Origin: Raineya orbicola
GTDB taxonomy: Bacteria > Bacteroidota > Bacteroidia > Cytophagales > Thermonemataceae
Direction: 5' to 3'
Length of the DNA stretch: 64,000 nucleotides
Assembly: GCF_002843425.1 (NCBI RefSeq)
Contig: NZ_NKXO01000012.1
Span: 1-64,000 of the forward strand
The position numbers were made by a program, and so were the translations under genes. Positions 8,483-17,001 of this stretch are shown here, in pieces. Numbering within the stretch: the stretch's first letter is position 1; every line of letters starts with the position of its first letter. Under the pieces are notes generated by a model, which worked only from the letters and a program-made list of their open reading frames with translations, ran no database searches and was not told the DNA's origin.

Positions 8483-8528
8483 ATGATGATGATGAGACAT
8501 TAGAATATTTAGACATAAGGCATTTTGT

Positions 8529-8559
8529 TTGCTCTATTTTGATATTTCAACTATGTTTG
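8529..8559 (+). promoter_or_regulatory. promoter for the 7TM/SpoIIE phosphatase gene
   Basis: TTG at 8529-8531, 20 bases, then TATGTTTG at 8552-8559, which fits the Bacteroidota consensus. The predicted start of transcription is near 8566, about 88 bases before the TTG start codon. Confidence 0.5.
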
Positions 8560-8653
8560 ATATTCAGTTAGGGAGGAAAAATTAACTTTTTAACCGAAAC
8601 TATTTGTTTGCTCACGTAAATTTTCGTAATTTTTCACGGAAACAATTTCTGCT

Positions 8654-10765
8654 TTGTTCAAAAAAATTTACATAGCGAGTATTTTTTTGCTCTTTGGGCT
8701 TACAAGTTGTTGGAAAGAGAAACAGCATTTTGTAGCCCGAAAGGGGGTTTTAGACCTTTCTAACGAAAAAAAAATAGAACTCTTACGATTGAAAGGAGAG
8801 TTTTTTTTTGCTTGGCAGAAAGAATTTTCACCCAAAGAAATTTTGCGAAGCCAAACCTTTTTGCCCCTTCCTACCGAGTGGAACAAAAAGGGCTATCCAC
8901 CGCAGGGCTTTGCTACATACAGCCTACTTATCAAATTGCCTCGTGGGAGTAAAGATTTAGGTTTGGAACTGCCTAATGTAGCTACGGCATATCGCTTGTG
9001 GTTCAATGATTCGCTTTATACAAGTATGGGTAATTTTGCTACCTCGGCAGATAGTTCGGTGGCTTCCTATCAGAAAAATATTATCAAGATACCCAATCAA
9101 TTTCTTGTAAATAACACCCTACAAATTACACTTCAAATCAGCAATTATGAGCATTTTCGTGGGGGGATTTATTATCCAATGTATTTAGGTGCCTGGCAAG
9201 AGGTATATCGGAAGAATAAAAAAATACACGACTTTGAGCTTTTCATAATGGGGGCTTTGGTATTTATGGCGGTATTTCATAGTATTTTGTACTTTTTCCT
9301 TTCTCGACGCCAAAGCAATCACGATTCGCTTTACTTGGCTATTATATGTTTGTTGGTAGTTTTAAGAACTTCTTTGTTGAGTGTTGGTTCGCAGTATTGG
9401 CGTGAAATTTTCCCCAATAGTAGTTTTGAACTAATGATGAGAACCGAGTTTTTTTCGGCTTATGCTTTACCACTTGCTATTTTGCTTTTTCTTGATGCTC
9501 TTTTACCTGGGGTTTTGAGCCGAAAAGCATTTCGCATAGCTGTAATTATGGCTGTTGCGATGCTTTTACTAGCTTTTTTACCTATTCCTACTTATTTGCA
9601 TACAATTCTTATTTACTACTTGGTGATTTATGCTTTGTATATTTTAGAAATTTATGCTTGCATAAAAGCCAAGCGAAAAGGAGTAAAAGAAGCATATTTG
9701 ATTCTACTAGCTTTTCTTATGCCTCTGGTTTTCAGTTTTTTAGAAATATTGCATCATCAGGGTATTATTTTATTCAATTATGCCAACATTACTTCGTTGG
9801 GAATGCTTTTGTTTTTGTTTTTTCAATCTTTTGTAATTTCTTATCGTATTGCTCGTGCATATGCTCGTGCAGCTTATTTGAGTAAAAATTTAGAAAGGGA
9901 AGTTCTGAAAAGAACTCGCGAATTAGAGGAGCAGAAAGAAGAACTCACCCAAAGTAATGCAGCATTGGAAAATGCTAAAAATGAAATTGAACGTACAAGA
10001 GAAAATATTTTATCCAGTATTCGCTATGCTCAACGAATCCAGAATGCGATTTTGCCCAGTGAAAAGTATATGAGCAAATTTTTGAAAGAGCATTTTATAT
10101 TTTATCAGCCTCGTGATGTAGTGAGTGGAGACTTCTATTGGTTTCAGGGAGATGAGAATTGTTTTTACATTGCTGTTGCCGATTGTACAGGACACGGCGT
10201 GCCAGGAGCTATTATGGCTACTATGGCAAACATCAGTTTGGATTATGCTTTTTTTAGAAAGGAGCATCAAAACTTGGGCGAGCTACTTACTATTTTTGAT
10301 AGGGGGCTTGTCAAATTGCTTCATAAAAATGTTCAGCCTGATGAAGAACCAACCCAAGATGGGCTTGTAATAGCTTTTTGTAAAATCAATATGAAAACGC
10401 TTGAGCTACAATATGTTTCAGCAAGTACGCCTGTGTATATCGTAAGAAACGATGTACTTATAGAGCTATCCTTTGATAGGCACATCATTGGAGGAATGAG
10501 CAGAGAAGCAAAAGATTTCGTAGAGCAGAGCTTTCAGTTAGAAAAAGGTGATATGTTGTACCTATTTTCTGATGGCTATCAAGATCAATTCGGGGGTGAA
10601 AAAAAGAAAAAACTTGGCTACCGAAAATTCAAGGAACTATTGCAGAAAGCCGCTTTGATGAAAATAGATGAACAAAAAATTTTCTTGGAAAAAGAATTTA
10701 ACGAATGGAAAGGCAATTTTAGTCAGATTGATGACGTGCTGGTTATAGGGATAAAAATTGAATAG
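8654..10765 (+). CDS. lipoprotein-anchored 7TM sensor with SpoIIE (PP2C-type) phosphatase domain
   Basis: 703 residues. The start must be the TTG at 8654, because it begins a lipoprotein signal (MFKKIYIASIFLLFGLTSC) and no ATG follows for over 100 codons. Order: an extracytoplasmic beta domain (about 25-190) like 7TMR-DISM sensory regions, seven hydrophobic helices (about 195-400), a coiled coil rich in Glu/Lys (about 408-455), and a SpoIIE/RsbU-type Ser/Thr phosphatase domain (about 465-703). Metal-ligand motifs are visible: VVSGDFYWF (about 488), ADCTGHGVPGA (about 509) and LFSDGYQDQFGG. Such proteins dephosphorylate regulator proteins such as SiaC or anti-anti-sigma factors. The SiaB/SiaC pair 2 kb downstream is a likely partner (inference). 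Confidence 0.85.
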   Translation: MFKKIYIASIFLLFGLTSCWKEKQHFVARKGVLDLSNEKKIELLRLKGEFFFAWQKEFSPKEILRSQTFLPLPTEWNKKGYPPQGFATYSLLIKLPRGSKDLGLELPNVATAYRLWFNDSLYTSMGNFATSADSSVASYQKNIIKIPNQFLVNNTLQITLQISNYEHFRGGIYYPMYLGAWQEVYRKNKKIHDFELFIMGALVFMAVFHSILYFFLSRRQSNHDSLYLAIICLLVVLRTSLLSVGSQYWREIFPNSSFELMMRTEFFSAYALPLAILLFLDALLPGVLSRKAFRIAVIMAVAMLLLAFLPIPTYLHTILIYYLVIYALYILEIYACIKAKRKGVKEAYLILLAFLMPLVFSFLEILHHQGIILFNYANITSLGMLLFLFFQSFVISYRIARAYARAAYLSKNLEREVLKRTRELEEQKEELTQSNAALENAKNEIERTRENILSSIRYAQRIQNAILPSEKYMSKFLKEHFIFYQPRDVVSGDFYWFQGDENCFYIAVADCTGHGVPGAIMATMANISLDYAFFRKEHQNLGELLTIFDRGLVKLLHKNVQPDEEPTQDGLVIAFCKINMKTLELQYVSASTPVYIVRNDVLIELSFDRHIIGGMSREAKDFVEQSFQLEKGDMLYLFSDGYQDQFGGEKKKKLGYRKFKELLQKAALMKIDEQKIFLEKEFNEWKGNFSQIDDVLVIGIKIE

Positions 10766-10818
10766 AGTATAACAAAATTTCTAAAAAAGCGTTATCTTAA
10801 CAGGCTTTTTGAATTTTT

Positions 10819-11403
10819 ATGGAAACTACTACCTACACCGAAGCCGAAAAGCATAAAATATTCAATGAGGAACTTATCCCCCATTTGGATTCTATGTATA
10901 ATTTTGCTTTTCGGCTTACCCTTGATGAAGATGATGCCAACGATCTTGTCCAAGATACTTATCTGAAAGCCTTTCGTTTCATAGACTCCTTTGAAAAAGG
11001 AACTAATGCCAAGGCTTGGTTGTTTAGAATATTAAAAAATAGTTTCATCAACGATTTTCGCAGAAAAAGCAAACAACCATCAAAAGTTGATTATCAGGAA
11101 GTTGAAACTTATTACAATTCCGAAGAGTTTGAGCCAGAAATTGAAGCTACTACCGACTTACGCAATGAAACCGTCCAAGAACTTATAGGTGATGAAGTAG
11201 CTAATGCAATCAACTCATTGGACGTAGATTTTAGAATAGCTATCATTCTTTGCGATATAGAAGGATTTACTTACGAAGAAATGGCAAAAATTCTGGATAT
11301 TCCAATAGGTACGGTGCGTTCTCGTTTGCATAGAGCCCGTGGTTTATTGCGAGAAAAACTCACTGATTACGCTAAAAAACTCGGTTATTTGCAAAAATCT
11401 TGA
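10819..11403 (+). CDS. ECF-type RNA polymerase sigma factor (sigma-70 family, RpoE-like)
   Basis: 194 residues. Region 2 is at about 25-95 (LDSMYNFAFRLTLDEDDANDLVQDTYLKAFRFIDSF and the -10-binding helix with NAKAWLFRILKN). Region 4 is at about 140-185 (LDVDFRIAIILCDIEGFTYEEMAKILDIPIGTVRSRLHRAR). These are the standard ECF domains with an acidic linker between. The next gene starts 3 bases after its stop and encodes a small Cys-rich protein that looks like its regulator. The broad RpoE-like group in Bacteroidota is often involved in envelope or oxidative stress; the specific regulon cannot be told here. Confidence 0.92.
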   Translation: METTTYTEAEKHKIFNEELIPHLDSMYNFAFRLTLDEDDANDLVQDTYLKAFRFIDSFEKGTNAKAWLFRILKNSFINDFRRKSKQPSKVDYQEVETYYNSEEFEPEIEATTDLRNETVQELIGDEVANAINSLDVDFRIAIILCDIEGFTYEEMAKILDIPIGTVRSRLHRARGLLREKLTDYAKKLGYLQKS

Positions 11404-11406
11404 AAT

Positions 11407-11679
11407 ATGAAGCCGCAAGAAACTACACCTAAATCACAACCTTGTACTTGTTGCTGTATAGAAACGCTCTATACTATTTTGGATAGTGAAAATGTTGTAG
11501 AAATTACACCTCAGTTGGTAAGTAAAATTGAAAAATGCCTGCCCTGCTACGAAGAGCACGATTTAGAAAAATCTATCAAAGAATTATTGCAAAGTCGTTT
11601 GCAGAAAATTTCTCCCCCCCAAGTTCTTTTAGATACTATCAGGGCTAAAATAGAAATTATCAATAGATTGGCTCAATAA
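11407..11679 (+). CDS. small Cys-rich protein, probable zinc-type anti-sigma factor
   Basis: 90 residues, starting 3 bases after the ECF sigma stop codon. It has an N-terminal CTCCC cluster and a central KCLPCYEEHDLEKSIKELL segment. The CxxC followed by an acidic helix resembles the zinc-binding helix of ZAS/RsrA-type anti-sigma factors, which bind and silence ECF sigma factors and release them on thiol oxidation. There is no membrane segment, so it would be cytoplasmic. The assignment rests on this motif and on gene order. A hypothetical conserved protein of another kind remains possible. Confidence 0.6.
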   Translation: MKPQETTPKSQPCTCCCIETLYTILDSENVVEITPQLVSKIEKCLPCYEEHDLEKSIKELLQSRLQKISPPQVLLDTIRAKIEIINRLAQ

Positions 11680-11872
11680 TTAGGCTGTTTCGCAAAGAAA
11701 ATGTTTGTTTTCGTTAAATGTTTTGCCTCCTAATTATGGTTGAAAAATCCTTTGACGAAAAGAATAAAACCCCTCAATTTCTTTTTGAAGTAGGTAGTAG
11801 TTTTGAAAACAAGAACTTCAAAATTTCCTATTTTTTGCAAAAGCGATTTTGTTAAAAAAACACTTTTTTTTC

Positions 11873-11903
11873 TTGTCTTTTTGCTCTGAAAAGCATATAT
11901 TTT
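11873..11903 (+). promoter_or_regulatory. possible promoter of the exonuclease-siaB-siaC group
   Basis: TTG at 11873-11875, 20 bases, TATATTTT at 11896-11903 (one mismatch to TAnnTTTG), 30 bases before the ATG at 11934. It lies in a 254-base gap that otherwise shows only AT-rich sequence. Confidence 0.4.
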
Positions 11904-11933
11904 CGCATTTAACACAAAATTTACGAAAATTTT

Positions 11934-12776
11934 ATGATGTATAGCAAAGAGCAAATTACGAGAATGTTATTTTTGGACATTGAAACAGCACGAGCTACCC
12001 AAAATTTTCAGGAACTTTCCGAAGGAATGCAAAAAATGTGGGAATATAAGTCCCAGAACCTTGAACCCAAAGAAGCTACCGCCGAGGAAAAATACTACGA
12101 AAGAGCCGCTATCTATGCAGAATTTGGAAGAATTGTGTGTATTAGTTGTGGTTTTATCTATGAAAAAAATGAGCAGTTGTATTTCAGGGTAAAATCTTTT
12201 TTTGGCGAAAATGAAAAGCAAATTCTTACAGAGTTCAAAGAGTTTTTAGATAAAAAAGCAGGCAAAATAGATGGCTACGGTAACTTGATTGATAAAAATG
12301 GTAAAAGAATTTTTGATACCAATGGTAATAAGTTGAGTAACGAATGGCTTTTTCATTATTTAGTAGCTCATAATGGAAAAGAATTTGATTTTCCTTATTT
12401 GTGTCGTAGGTATATGGTCAATCAGTTGGCTTTGCCCGAAGCCCTTGAAATTCGTGGAAAAAAACCTTGGGATATTCAGCACCTTATAGATACAATGGAA
12501 CTATGGCGTTTTGGAGATATAAAGAATTTTACAAAATTAGAACTGCTTTGTCATCTATTTGAAATACCAACCCCCAAAGACGATATAGACGGTAGTATGG
12601 TGAGCAGGGTTTTTTGGGAAGAGAAAAATTTTGATAGAATTGCTAAATATTGTGAAAAAGATGTTGTCGCAACCGCCCAATTGATGCTTAAATTTAACTT
12701 GTTTGACATTTTTCCGCAAGAAAATGTTGTTTATTCCGAGAAAAATGCTTATGCCAATACAATTACGATAAATTAG
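11934..12776 (+). CDS. PolB-type 3'-5' exonuclease (DnaQ-like fold)
   Basis: 280 residues with the three exonuclease motifs of the DEDDy class. ExoI is FLDIETA (Asp15, Glu17). ExoII is VAHNGKEFDFPYL (about residue 143). ExoIII is YCEKDVVATAQL (about residue 238, Tyr and Asp four apart). This matches the family of predicted exonucleases related to the proofreading domain of DNA polymerase B. A standalone exonuclease of this type has no polymerase domain and its physiological substrate is not established. siaB follows 4 bases after its stop, so the three genes are probably co-transcribed. Confidence 0.82.
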   Translation: MMYSKEQITRMLFLDIETARATQNFQELSEGMQKMWEYKSQNLEPKEATAEEKYYERAAIYAEFGRIVCISCGFIYEKNEQLYFRVKSFFGENEKQILTEFKEFLDKKAGKIDGYGNLIDKNGKRIFDTNGNKLSNEWLFHYLVAHNGKEFDFPYLCRRYMVNQLALPEALEIRGKKPWDIQHLIDTMELWRFGDIKNFTKLELLCHLFEIPTPKDDIDGSMVSRVFWEEKNFDRIAKYCEKDVVATAQLMLKFNLFDIFPQENVVYSEKNAYANTITIN

Positions 12777-12780
12777 AATT

Positions 12781-13314
12781 ATGCAAAATTTATTTGAAAA
12801 TTTGTCTGATAACGTATTATTTCTCTACAAAGGCATTTTTTCGTATCCCGTGATTGTAGAAATCAGTCATCATATACGAAATGATTTGATGTTAGATGAG
12901 AAACTGCGTGAAAAGCTATTTGCCATTTTTGTAGAACTTGCTCAAAATGTAAATTCTTATTCGCAACAACGCACCAAGGTTTCTATTATCAACAAAGAAG
13001 TTGGCATTGGAGTTTTTTACATCACGGAGCATAAAAATTACGTAAAAATTACTACACTCAACCAAGTGGATAATGAGCAATTGCAAAGGCTACAAGATAG
13101 AGTTCATAAAATCAATTTATTAGACAGAAAAGGTTTGCGAAACCTAAAAATGAGTTTTCGTGATGAAGCTATCCAAGACCACGCTAATAGCGGAAATGTA
13201 GGATTGGTGGAAGTAGCTCTAAAAACTGCAAACCCTATTCTTTTAGATACTATTCATTTTCAAAATGCTCAATATGCTCTCATTACTGCTCAAATTAACA
13301 AAAAAACAGATTGA
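12781..13314 (+). CDS. siaB: SiaB-family protein kinase (DUF6272)
   Basis: 177 residues of the SiaB/DUF6272 type. The ATPase-like fold is suggested by IFVELAQNVNSYSQQR (about 57-72, the Glu-Asn helix typical of GHKL-like kinases) and by SGNVGLVEVALKT (about 138-150). In Pseudomonas aeruginosa SiaB phosphorylates SiaC, opposing the PP2C phosphatase SiaA, and SiaC controls the diguanylate cyclase SiaD. The gene lies 4 bases after the exonuclease gene and 3 bases before siaC, so SiaB and SiaC are made together. No diguanylate cyclase is near. Confidence 0.8.
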   Translation: MQNLFENLSDNVLFLYKGIFSYPVIVEISHHIRNDLMLDEKLREKLFAIFVELAQNVNSYSQQRTKVSIINKEVGIGVFYITEHKNYVKITTLNQVDNEQLQRLQDRVHKINLLDRKGLRNLKMSFRDEAIQDHANSGNVGLVEVALKTANPILLDTIHFQNAQYALITAQINKKTD

Positions 13315-13317
13315 GTT

Positions 13318-13713
13318 ATGGAAGATTTGATTATCAGAGGTGAAAAAAAAACCTACTTTACGCCTGACGTAAATTTTTCGGCTTCTACGGGAATTTGTAC
13401 TATTTCTGGCGAATCGTATCAGGAAGAGACTTTTGAGTTTTTCAATAGACTTATTGCTTGGTTAGAAGAATATATTGTAAAAATACGCAAACCTATTGAA
13501 ATGAATTACAAACTTACTTATTTCAATACTTCTTCGGCAAGAGCTATTCAGGAAATGGTGATTATGCTCAAAAAGTATAAAGACCAAGGGGGAAATGTAA
13601 CTATCAACTGGTATTATGTAGATGAAGAAGATAGCACTTATGAAGAAGCCGAAGATATGCAAGCACAAGTAGGTATCAGGTTCAATATGATAAAAATGGA
13701 AGGGAACGATTAG
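13318..13713 (+). CDS. siaC: SiaC-family regulatory phosphoprotein (DUF1987)
   Basis: 131 residues matching the SiaC/DUF1987 family: TPDVNFSASTGICTISGESY near the N-terminus, a helix FFNRLIAWLEEYI, then LTYFNTSSARAI. By analogy with SiaC the Thr/Ser group in FNTSSA (Thr71) is the phosphorylation site. SiaC is STAS-like, and its phosphorylation state determines partner binding. The last 4 bases overlap the end of the converging lycopene cyclase gene. Partners here are SiaB (kinase, next door) and probably one of the two SpoIIE phosphatases (8654-10765 or 40602-42992). Confidence 0.83.
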   Translation: MEDLIIRGEKKTYFTPDVNFSASTGICTISGESYQEETFEFFNRLIAWLEEYIVKIRKPIEMNYKLTYFNTSSARAIQEMVIMLKKYKDQGGNVTINWYYVDEEDSTYEEAEDMQAQVGIRFNMIKMEGND

Positions 13714-14861
13714 CTTCTATTTTTCCAATTTTCAAAAATTGCCTGTAAGAATGGTTTCCAAGGCATAGCATTCATTATTTGTACATCTTCGTACCAATTG
13801 CTTTCTTCGTCTAAAAATCTAAAAATTCGCTGGATAGGGTGTTTGGCAAAAAGTATGCTAAACACTCTTTCGCTACTCATTCGGTTATGCTCTATTACAT
13901 TAAGCAAAGCACTATCATACAGATGATACAGGGGTTTTTCTTTGGGTAAAATAGCTTTACCGCTTTTGGCGAGATTTTCTGCAATGAAATGCGTTTGTCT
14001 TTGTATTCTATCAAAGGCAAAGCCCGTACTGGCTTTTGCCGCTCCTGCTCGCGTGCCGATAGGGATAATTCTTTGAGATTTTTGGCTTAAAAATGGCTCG
14101 TCAAACATAGGAATAACCCCAAATTCAGTTTCACTGATTTCATAGTTTTGCAAGCCTAAAATATTTTCGGTATAGTTTTGCAATTCTGTTAAATATTCTT
14201 GCGAGCCAAGTAAATGATTGGAAAACACGGTGAATTCTACCAGAGCCTCTTGCGAGCTAAAAGGTAGCACATAACCAAATCGGACTTCACGCTCTTTTTG
14301 AGGTACGCGAAAATCCATATAATACATTTTATCCGCTTCAAATTTTGTTTCTTGTGTTTTCAGAAACCAGCCTTTGAAATGCTGAAACCAATAAAAATAC
14401 CCTTTTTTACGTTCAAAGTTTTGGGGCAATTGCCAAAGCCCATTGAAAACATACCTTGCTTTTATTTCGCCTTGGGAAGTCTGTAAAATAACTTCATCGC
14501 TATTTTCTTGCATCTGATATATTTCTGCTTGCAGAAATTCAAAATCGCTATTTTTTTGGATAAAATTTTGTGTGTAAAGATAAAAATCAATGCCACGTAT
14601 CATTTTGTAGTGATACGGTGCAATGTCTAAAGTTTTTTCCAAAAAACGGCTGAAAAAAGCTATTTTTTGCCATTTGCGAAAAATAATCTCTTCGAAAGGG
14701 GAGGTTTTTTTTTGCCAAAAACACCAAGTTCTATCGTTCTGATTTTTGAGGTTCTTATCTATGAGAAGTATTTTTTGATTTCGTAAAGAAGTTTGAGCCA
14801 AATAAAATGCCAAACTCAATCCTGCCGCTCCTGTGCCTGCAATCACGTATGGGTAAGTCAT
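13710..14861 (-). CDS. crtY: lycopene cyclase family FAD protein
   Basis: 383 residues. The N-terminal Rossmann FAD site is AGTGAAGLSLAFYLA (Gly9, Gly11, Gly14), then ILLIDKN. The CrtY hallmark DRTWCFW is at residues 43-49, and a conserved C-terminal half contains the IPIGTRAGAAKASTGFAFDRIQ region. These flavoproteins turn linear psi ends of lycopene-type carotenoids into beta rings without net redox change. Converges with siaC with a 4-base overlap. With CruF and CrtA in the window it supports a carotenoid with one ring and one hydrated end (inference). Confidence 0.88.
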   Translation of the reverse strand: MTYPYVIAGTGAAGLSLAFYLAQTSLRNQKILLIDKNLKNQNDRTWCFWQKKTSPFEEIIFRKWQKIAFFSRFLEKTLDIAPYHYKMIRGIDFYLYTQNFIQKNSDFEFLQAEIYQMQENSDEVILQTSQGEIKARYVFNGLWQLPQNFERKKGYFYWFQHFKGWFLKTQETKFEADKMYYMDFRVPQKEREVRFGYVLPFSSQEALVEFTVFSNHLLGSQEYLTELQNYTENILGLQNYEISETEFGVIPMFDEPFLSQKSQRIIPIGTRAGAAKASTGFAFDRIQRQTHFIAENLAKSGKAILPKEKPLYHLYDSALLNVIEHNRMSSERVFSILFAKHPIQRIFRFLDEESNWYEDVQIMNAMPWKPFLQAIFENWKNRS

Positions 14862-14879
14862 AAATTTTGAGTTAAAGTT

Positions 14880-14909
14880 TTGTTTTTCAAAGAATTTGTT
14901 TTAACTTTG
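14880..14909 (+). promoter_or_regulatory. promoter for the small secreted protein gene
   Basis: TTG at 14880-14882, 19 bases, TAACTTTG at 14902-14909, an exact consensus. It reads towards the gene at 15020 and leaves a 5' leader of about 100 bases with no recognised element. Confidence 0.5.
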
Positions 14910-15019
14910 GTGCAAATAAAAGACTTTTTTCTCTCTTAAAGCATATTTGAGGTATTTTGTTTGTCTGAAAATATAATTTCTGGGTTTTACATTTTGAACA
15001 AAACTTAATTTTTTTCTAA

Positions 15020-15394
15020 ATGCCCTTTTTGAAGTATTTTTTGAGCATTCTATTGTTGCTTGCGGTACTTTCCACAAGTGGGCAGTCTTTGGTAATGAGT
15101 GGAAACGAAATTTTTGAACAAGAAAGTATTCCTCGCAAAAGCAAAGAAAAGGACAAAAATACTGAAAAGAAATATGTAAAAAATAAAGGGGAAGTTAAAA
15201 TTCCTATTCTCAAAAAAGAAAACAATGGCACTCCTACGAATACCCCAAACAAGGAAAATAAACTAACTGAAAACGATAAAAAGCCTAAAATCAATACTAC
15301 TTCGCAAGAAAATCCACGGGAAAGCAATACTTTAATGGAGGTTTTTTTCTTTATTGTCAAACTTTTTGTCAATCTCTTGCAAGTATGGGCTTAA
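15020..15394 (+). CDS. small secreted Lys/Glu/Asn-rich protein of unknown function
   Basis: 124 residues. It starts with a hydrophobic signal sequence (PFLKYFLSILLLLAVLSTSGQ). A low-complexity polar middle (about 30-98) is rich in Lys, Glu, Asn and Thr. The last 20 residues are again hydrophobic (EVFFFIVKLFVNLLQVWA). No family is recognised. The layout would fit a periplasmic linker tethered at both ends, or a small membrane protein with a disordered loop. An ORF of similar length runs on the opposite strand, but the consensus promoter upstream at 14880-14909 and the signal peptide favour this strand. Confidence 0.55.
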   Translation: MPFLKYFLSILLLLAVLSTSGQSLVMSGNEIFEQESIPRKSKEKDKNTEKKYVKNKGEVKIPILKKENNGTPTNTPNKENKLTENDKKPKINTTSQENPRESNTLMEVFFFIVKLFVNLLQVWA

Positions 15395-15636
15395 CTGATA
15401 AGGATTTGAAGGCTAAAAAAATTTGTTTTTTTGTGATTATTTACGTTCAGAAAGTTCAGCGTTGAGTTCAAGATTATTTGCTATTTTTGTATCTCACATC
15501 AGTTTTCTAAAAATCCTGTTTCTTGCTTCTTTTTTCTTGTTTCTATATGAGTATCTTTGGTTAAGCTCTAAACATCTAAGAGCAAATACAAGATTTTGCT
15601 TATCTTTGCGTTGAATGTGTATATTTTCTACTATCT

Positions 15637-16887
15637 ATGCTACTGCTTACTCGTCTGATTTGGGAAAGTTTTTCTTTTGCACTGCAAGCTCTACGGGCTA
15701 ATCTTTTGCGTACTGTTTTATCGCTTTTGGGAGTAACGATAGGGATTTTTGCTATTATTACCATTTTTACAGTGGTAGATTCTTTGGAGCGAAGCATCAG
15801 GCAAAGTTTGGCTTTTTTGGGTGATAAAGTGATTTACGTACAAAAATGGCCTTGGATTTTCGGACCTGATTATCCTTGGTGGCGATACATCAACCGCCCT
15901 GTGGCAAATTTAGAGGAAATGAAGTTTTTAGAGGAAAATCTAAAAACAGCTTCAGGGGTAGCTCTATATGTGGTACGTCCTAATGCAACTGCCAAATACT
16001 TGGGCAATAGTATGGAAGGGGTGAGCGTGATAGGGGCAACGTATGGCTATTCCAAGGTTTCGGAGGTAAAGATTCGTGAAGGGCGATATTTTTCACAAAA
16101 AGAAGTAGAGGCAGGCAGAAATATAGTGCTGATTGGTGATGAAGTAGCCAAAAAACTTTTTACAGGGCAAAACCCTTTGGGAAAGGAAATTCGTGTCAAA
16201 GGACAAAAATTTACCATTATCGGAGTAATGGAAAGAGAAGGAGAGAATTTCTTGGGAGCTCCTCGTCGGGATATTCAGTGTATTATTCCGTATGGTGCTT
16301 TTACGAGAATGTATAAAATTAGCATTTTTGGTATTCAGCCAACAATTTCTTTGAAAGGTTTTGATGAAGACAAAGACCTGATGAATCTTGAAGCAGAAAC
16401 TCGTAGTTTGATGCGAATTAAAAGGGGCTTAAAGCCCAAAGATGAAGATAATTTTGCTCTTAATCGCCCTGAAATGATTGCCCGTGAGGTAAGTAGCATT
16501 TTTGGTGTTATTAGTTTTGCAGGGGCAATTATCGGTTCTTTTGCGATACTGGTTGGGGTTTTTGGTATTGCCAATATTATGTTTGTTTCAGTAAAAGAGC
16601 GGACGCACATTATTGGCATACAAAAGGCTTTGGGGGCAAAAAACTATTTTATTCTTTTTCAATTCCTTTTTGAAGCTATATTTTTGAGCCTAATAGGTGG
16701 GGCAATTGGCATAGGTCTGGTATTCTTGATAACACTTATCCCCCAAGAATCCCTTGAACTGCAAATGAGCCTAAAAAATATACTTGTTGGTTTTAGTGTT
16801 TCGGCTATGGCGGGGCTTATTGCGGGTATTATTCCTGCTTGGAATGCCTCTACATTAGACCCCGTGGAAGCCATCAGAAGCAAGTAG
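15637..16887 (+). CDS. MacB-like ABC transporter permease (MacB_PCD/FtsX)
   Basis: 416 residues with four membrane helices: one N-terminal (about 18-45, LLRTVLSLLGVTIGIFAIITI), then a large periplasmic MacB_PCD-type domain (about 50-290), and three C-terminal FtsX helices (about 290-400). The family signature NIMFVSVKERTHIIGIQKALGAKNYFI and the end WNASTLDPVEAIRSK are present. MacB/Lol-type permeases use mechanical force across the periplasm and do not usually move substrates through the membrane. The ATPase partner is not adjacent and must be elsewhere. A TATCTTTG element at 15601-15608 is a possible -7 site. Confidence 0.9.
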   Translation: MLLLTRLIWESFSFALQALRANLLRTVLSLLGVTIGIFAIITIFTVVDSLERSIRQSLAFLGDKVIYVQKWPWIFGPDYPWWRYINRPVANLEEMKFLEENLKTASGVALYVVRPNATAKYLGNSMEGVSVIGATYGYSKVSEVKIREGRYFSQKEVEAGRNIVLIGDEVAKKLFTGQNPLGKEIRVKGQKFTIIGVMEREGENFLGAPRRDIQCIIPYGAFTRMYKISIFGIQPTISLKGFDEDKDLMNLEAETRSLMRIKRGLKPKDEDNFALNRPEMIAREVSSIFGVISFAGAIIGSFAILVGVFGIANIMFVSVKERTHIIGIQKALGAKNYFILFQFLFEAIFLSLIGGAIGIGLVFLITLIPQESLELQMSLKNILVGFSVSAMAGLIAGIIPAWNASTLDPVEAIRSK

Positions 16888-16940
16888 TCTTTTGTTGTAT
16901 TATCCTTTTTTTTGAACTTTTTGAAAAAAAGGTATAAAAT

Positions 16941-16970
16941 TTGCTTTTTCTTGAAAAAGTCTTATTTTTG
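16941..16970 (+). promoter_or_regulatory. promoter of the YbjN-like gene
   Basis: TTG at 16941-16943, 19 bases, TATTTTTG at 16963-16970, exact Bacteroidota consensus. Located 31 bases before the ATG at 17002. Confidence 0.6.
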
Positions 16971-17001
16971 AGCAATTTATGTTTCAGAAAATTTTAGGCT
17001 T

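Noticed and set aside
11676-11737. Inverted pair ATAATTAGG / CCTAATTAT as a terminator of the sigma/anti-sigma pair
   Set aside because: The loop is 44 bases and the stem only 9 AT-rich pairs, with no T-run after it.
11730-11954. 74-codon frame on the minus strand in the gap before the exonuclease gene
   Set aside because: Low-complexity Lys/Phe composition typical of noncoding AT-rich DNA, and it covers the likely promoter of the next gene.
15016-15372. 118-codon frame opposite the small secreted protein
   Set aside because: Both frames are open because the sequence is A/T-rich. The plus frame has a better signal peptide and an upstream promoter in the right direction.
15423-15614. 63-codon hydrophobic frame on the plus strand
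   Set aside because: It begins at a non-ATG codon, is rich in Phe/Leu from AT-rich DNA, shows no promoter at a fitting distance and no recognisable family. The gap 15395-15636 is treated as intergenic.
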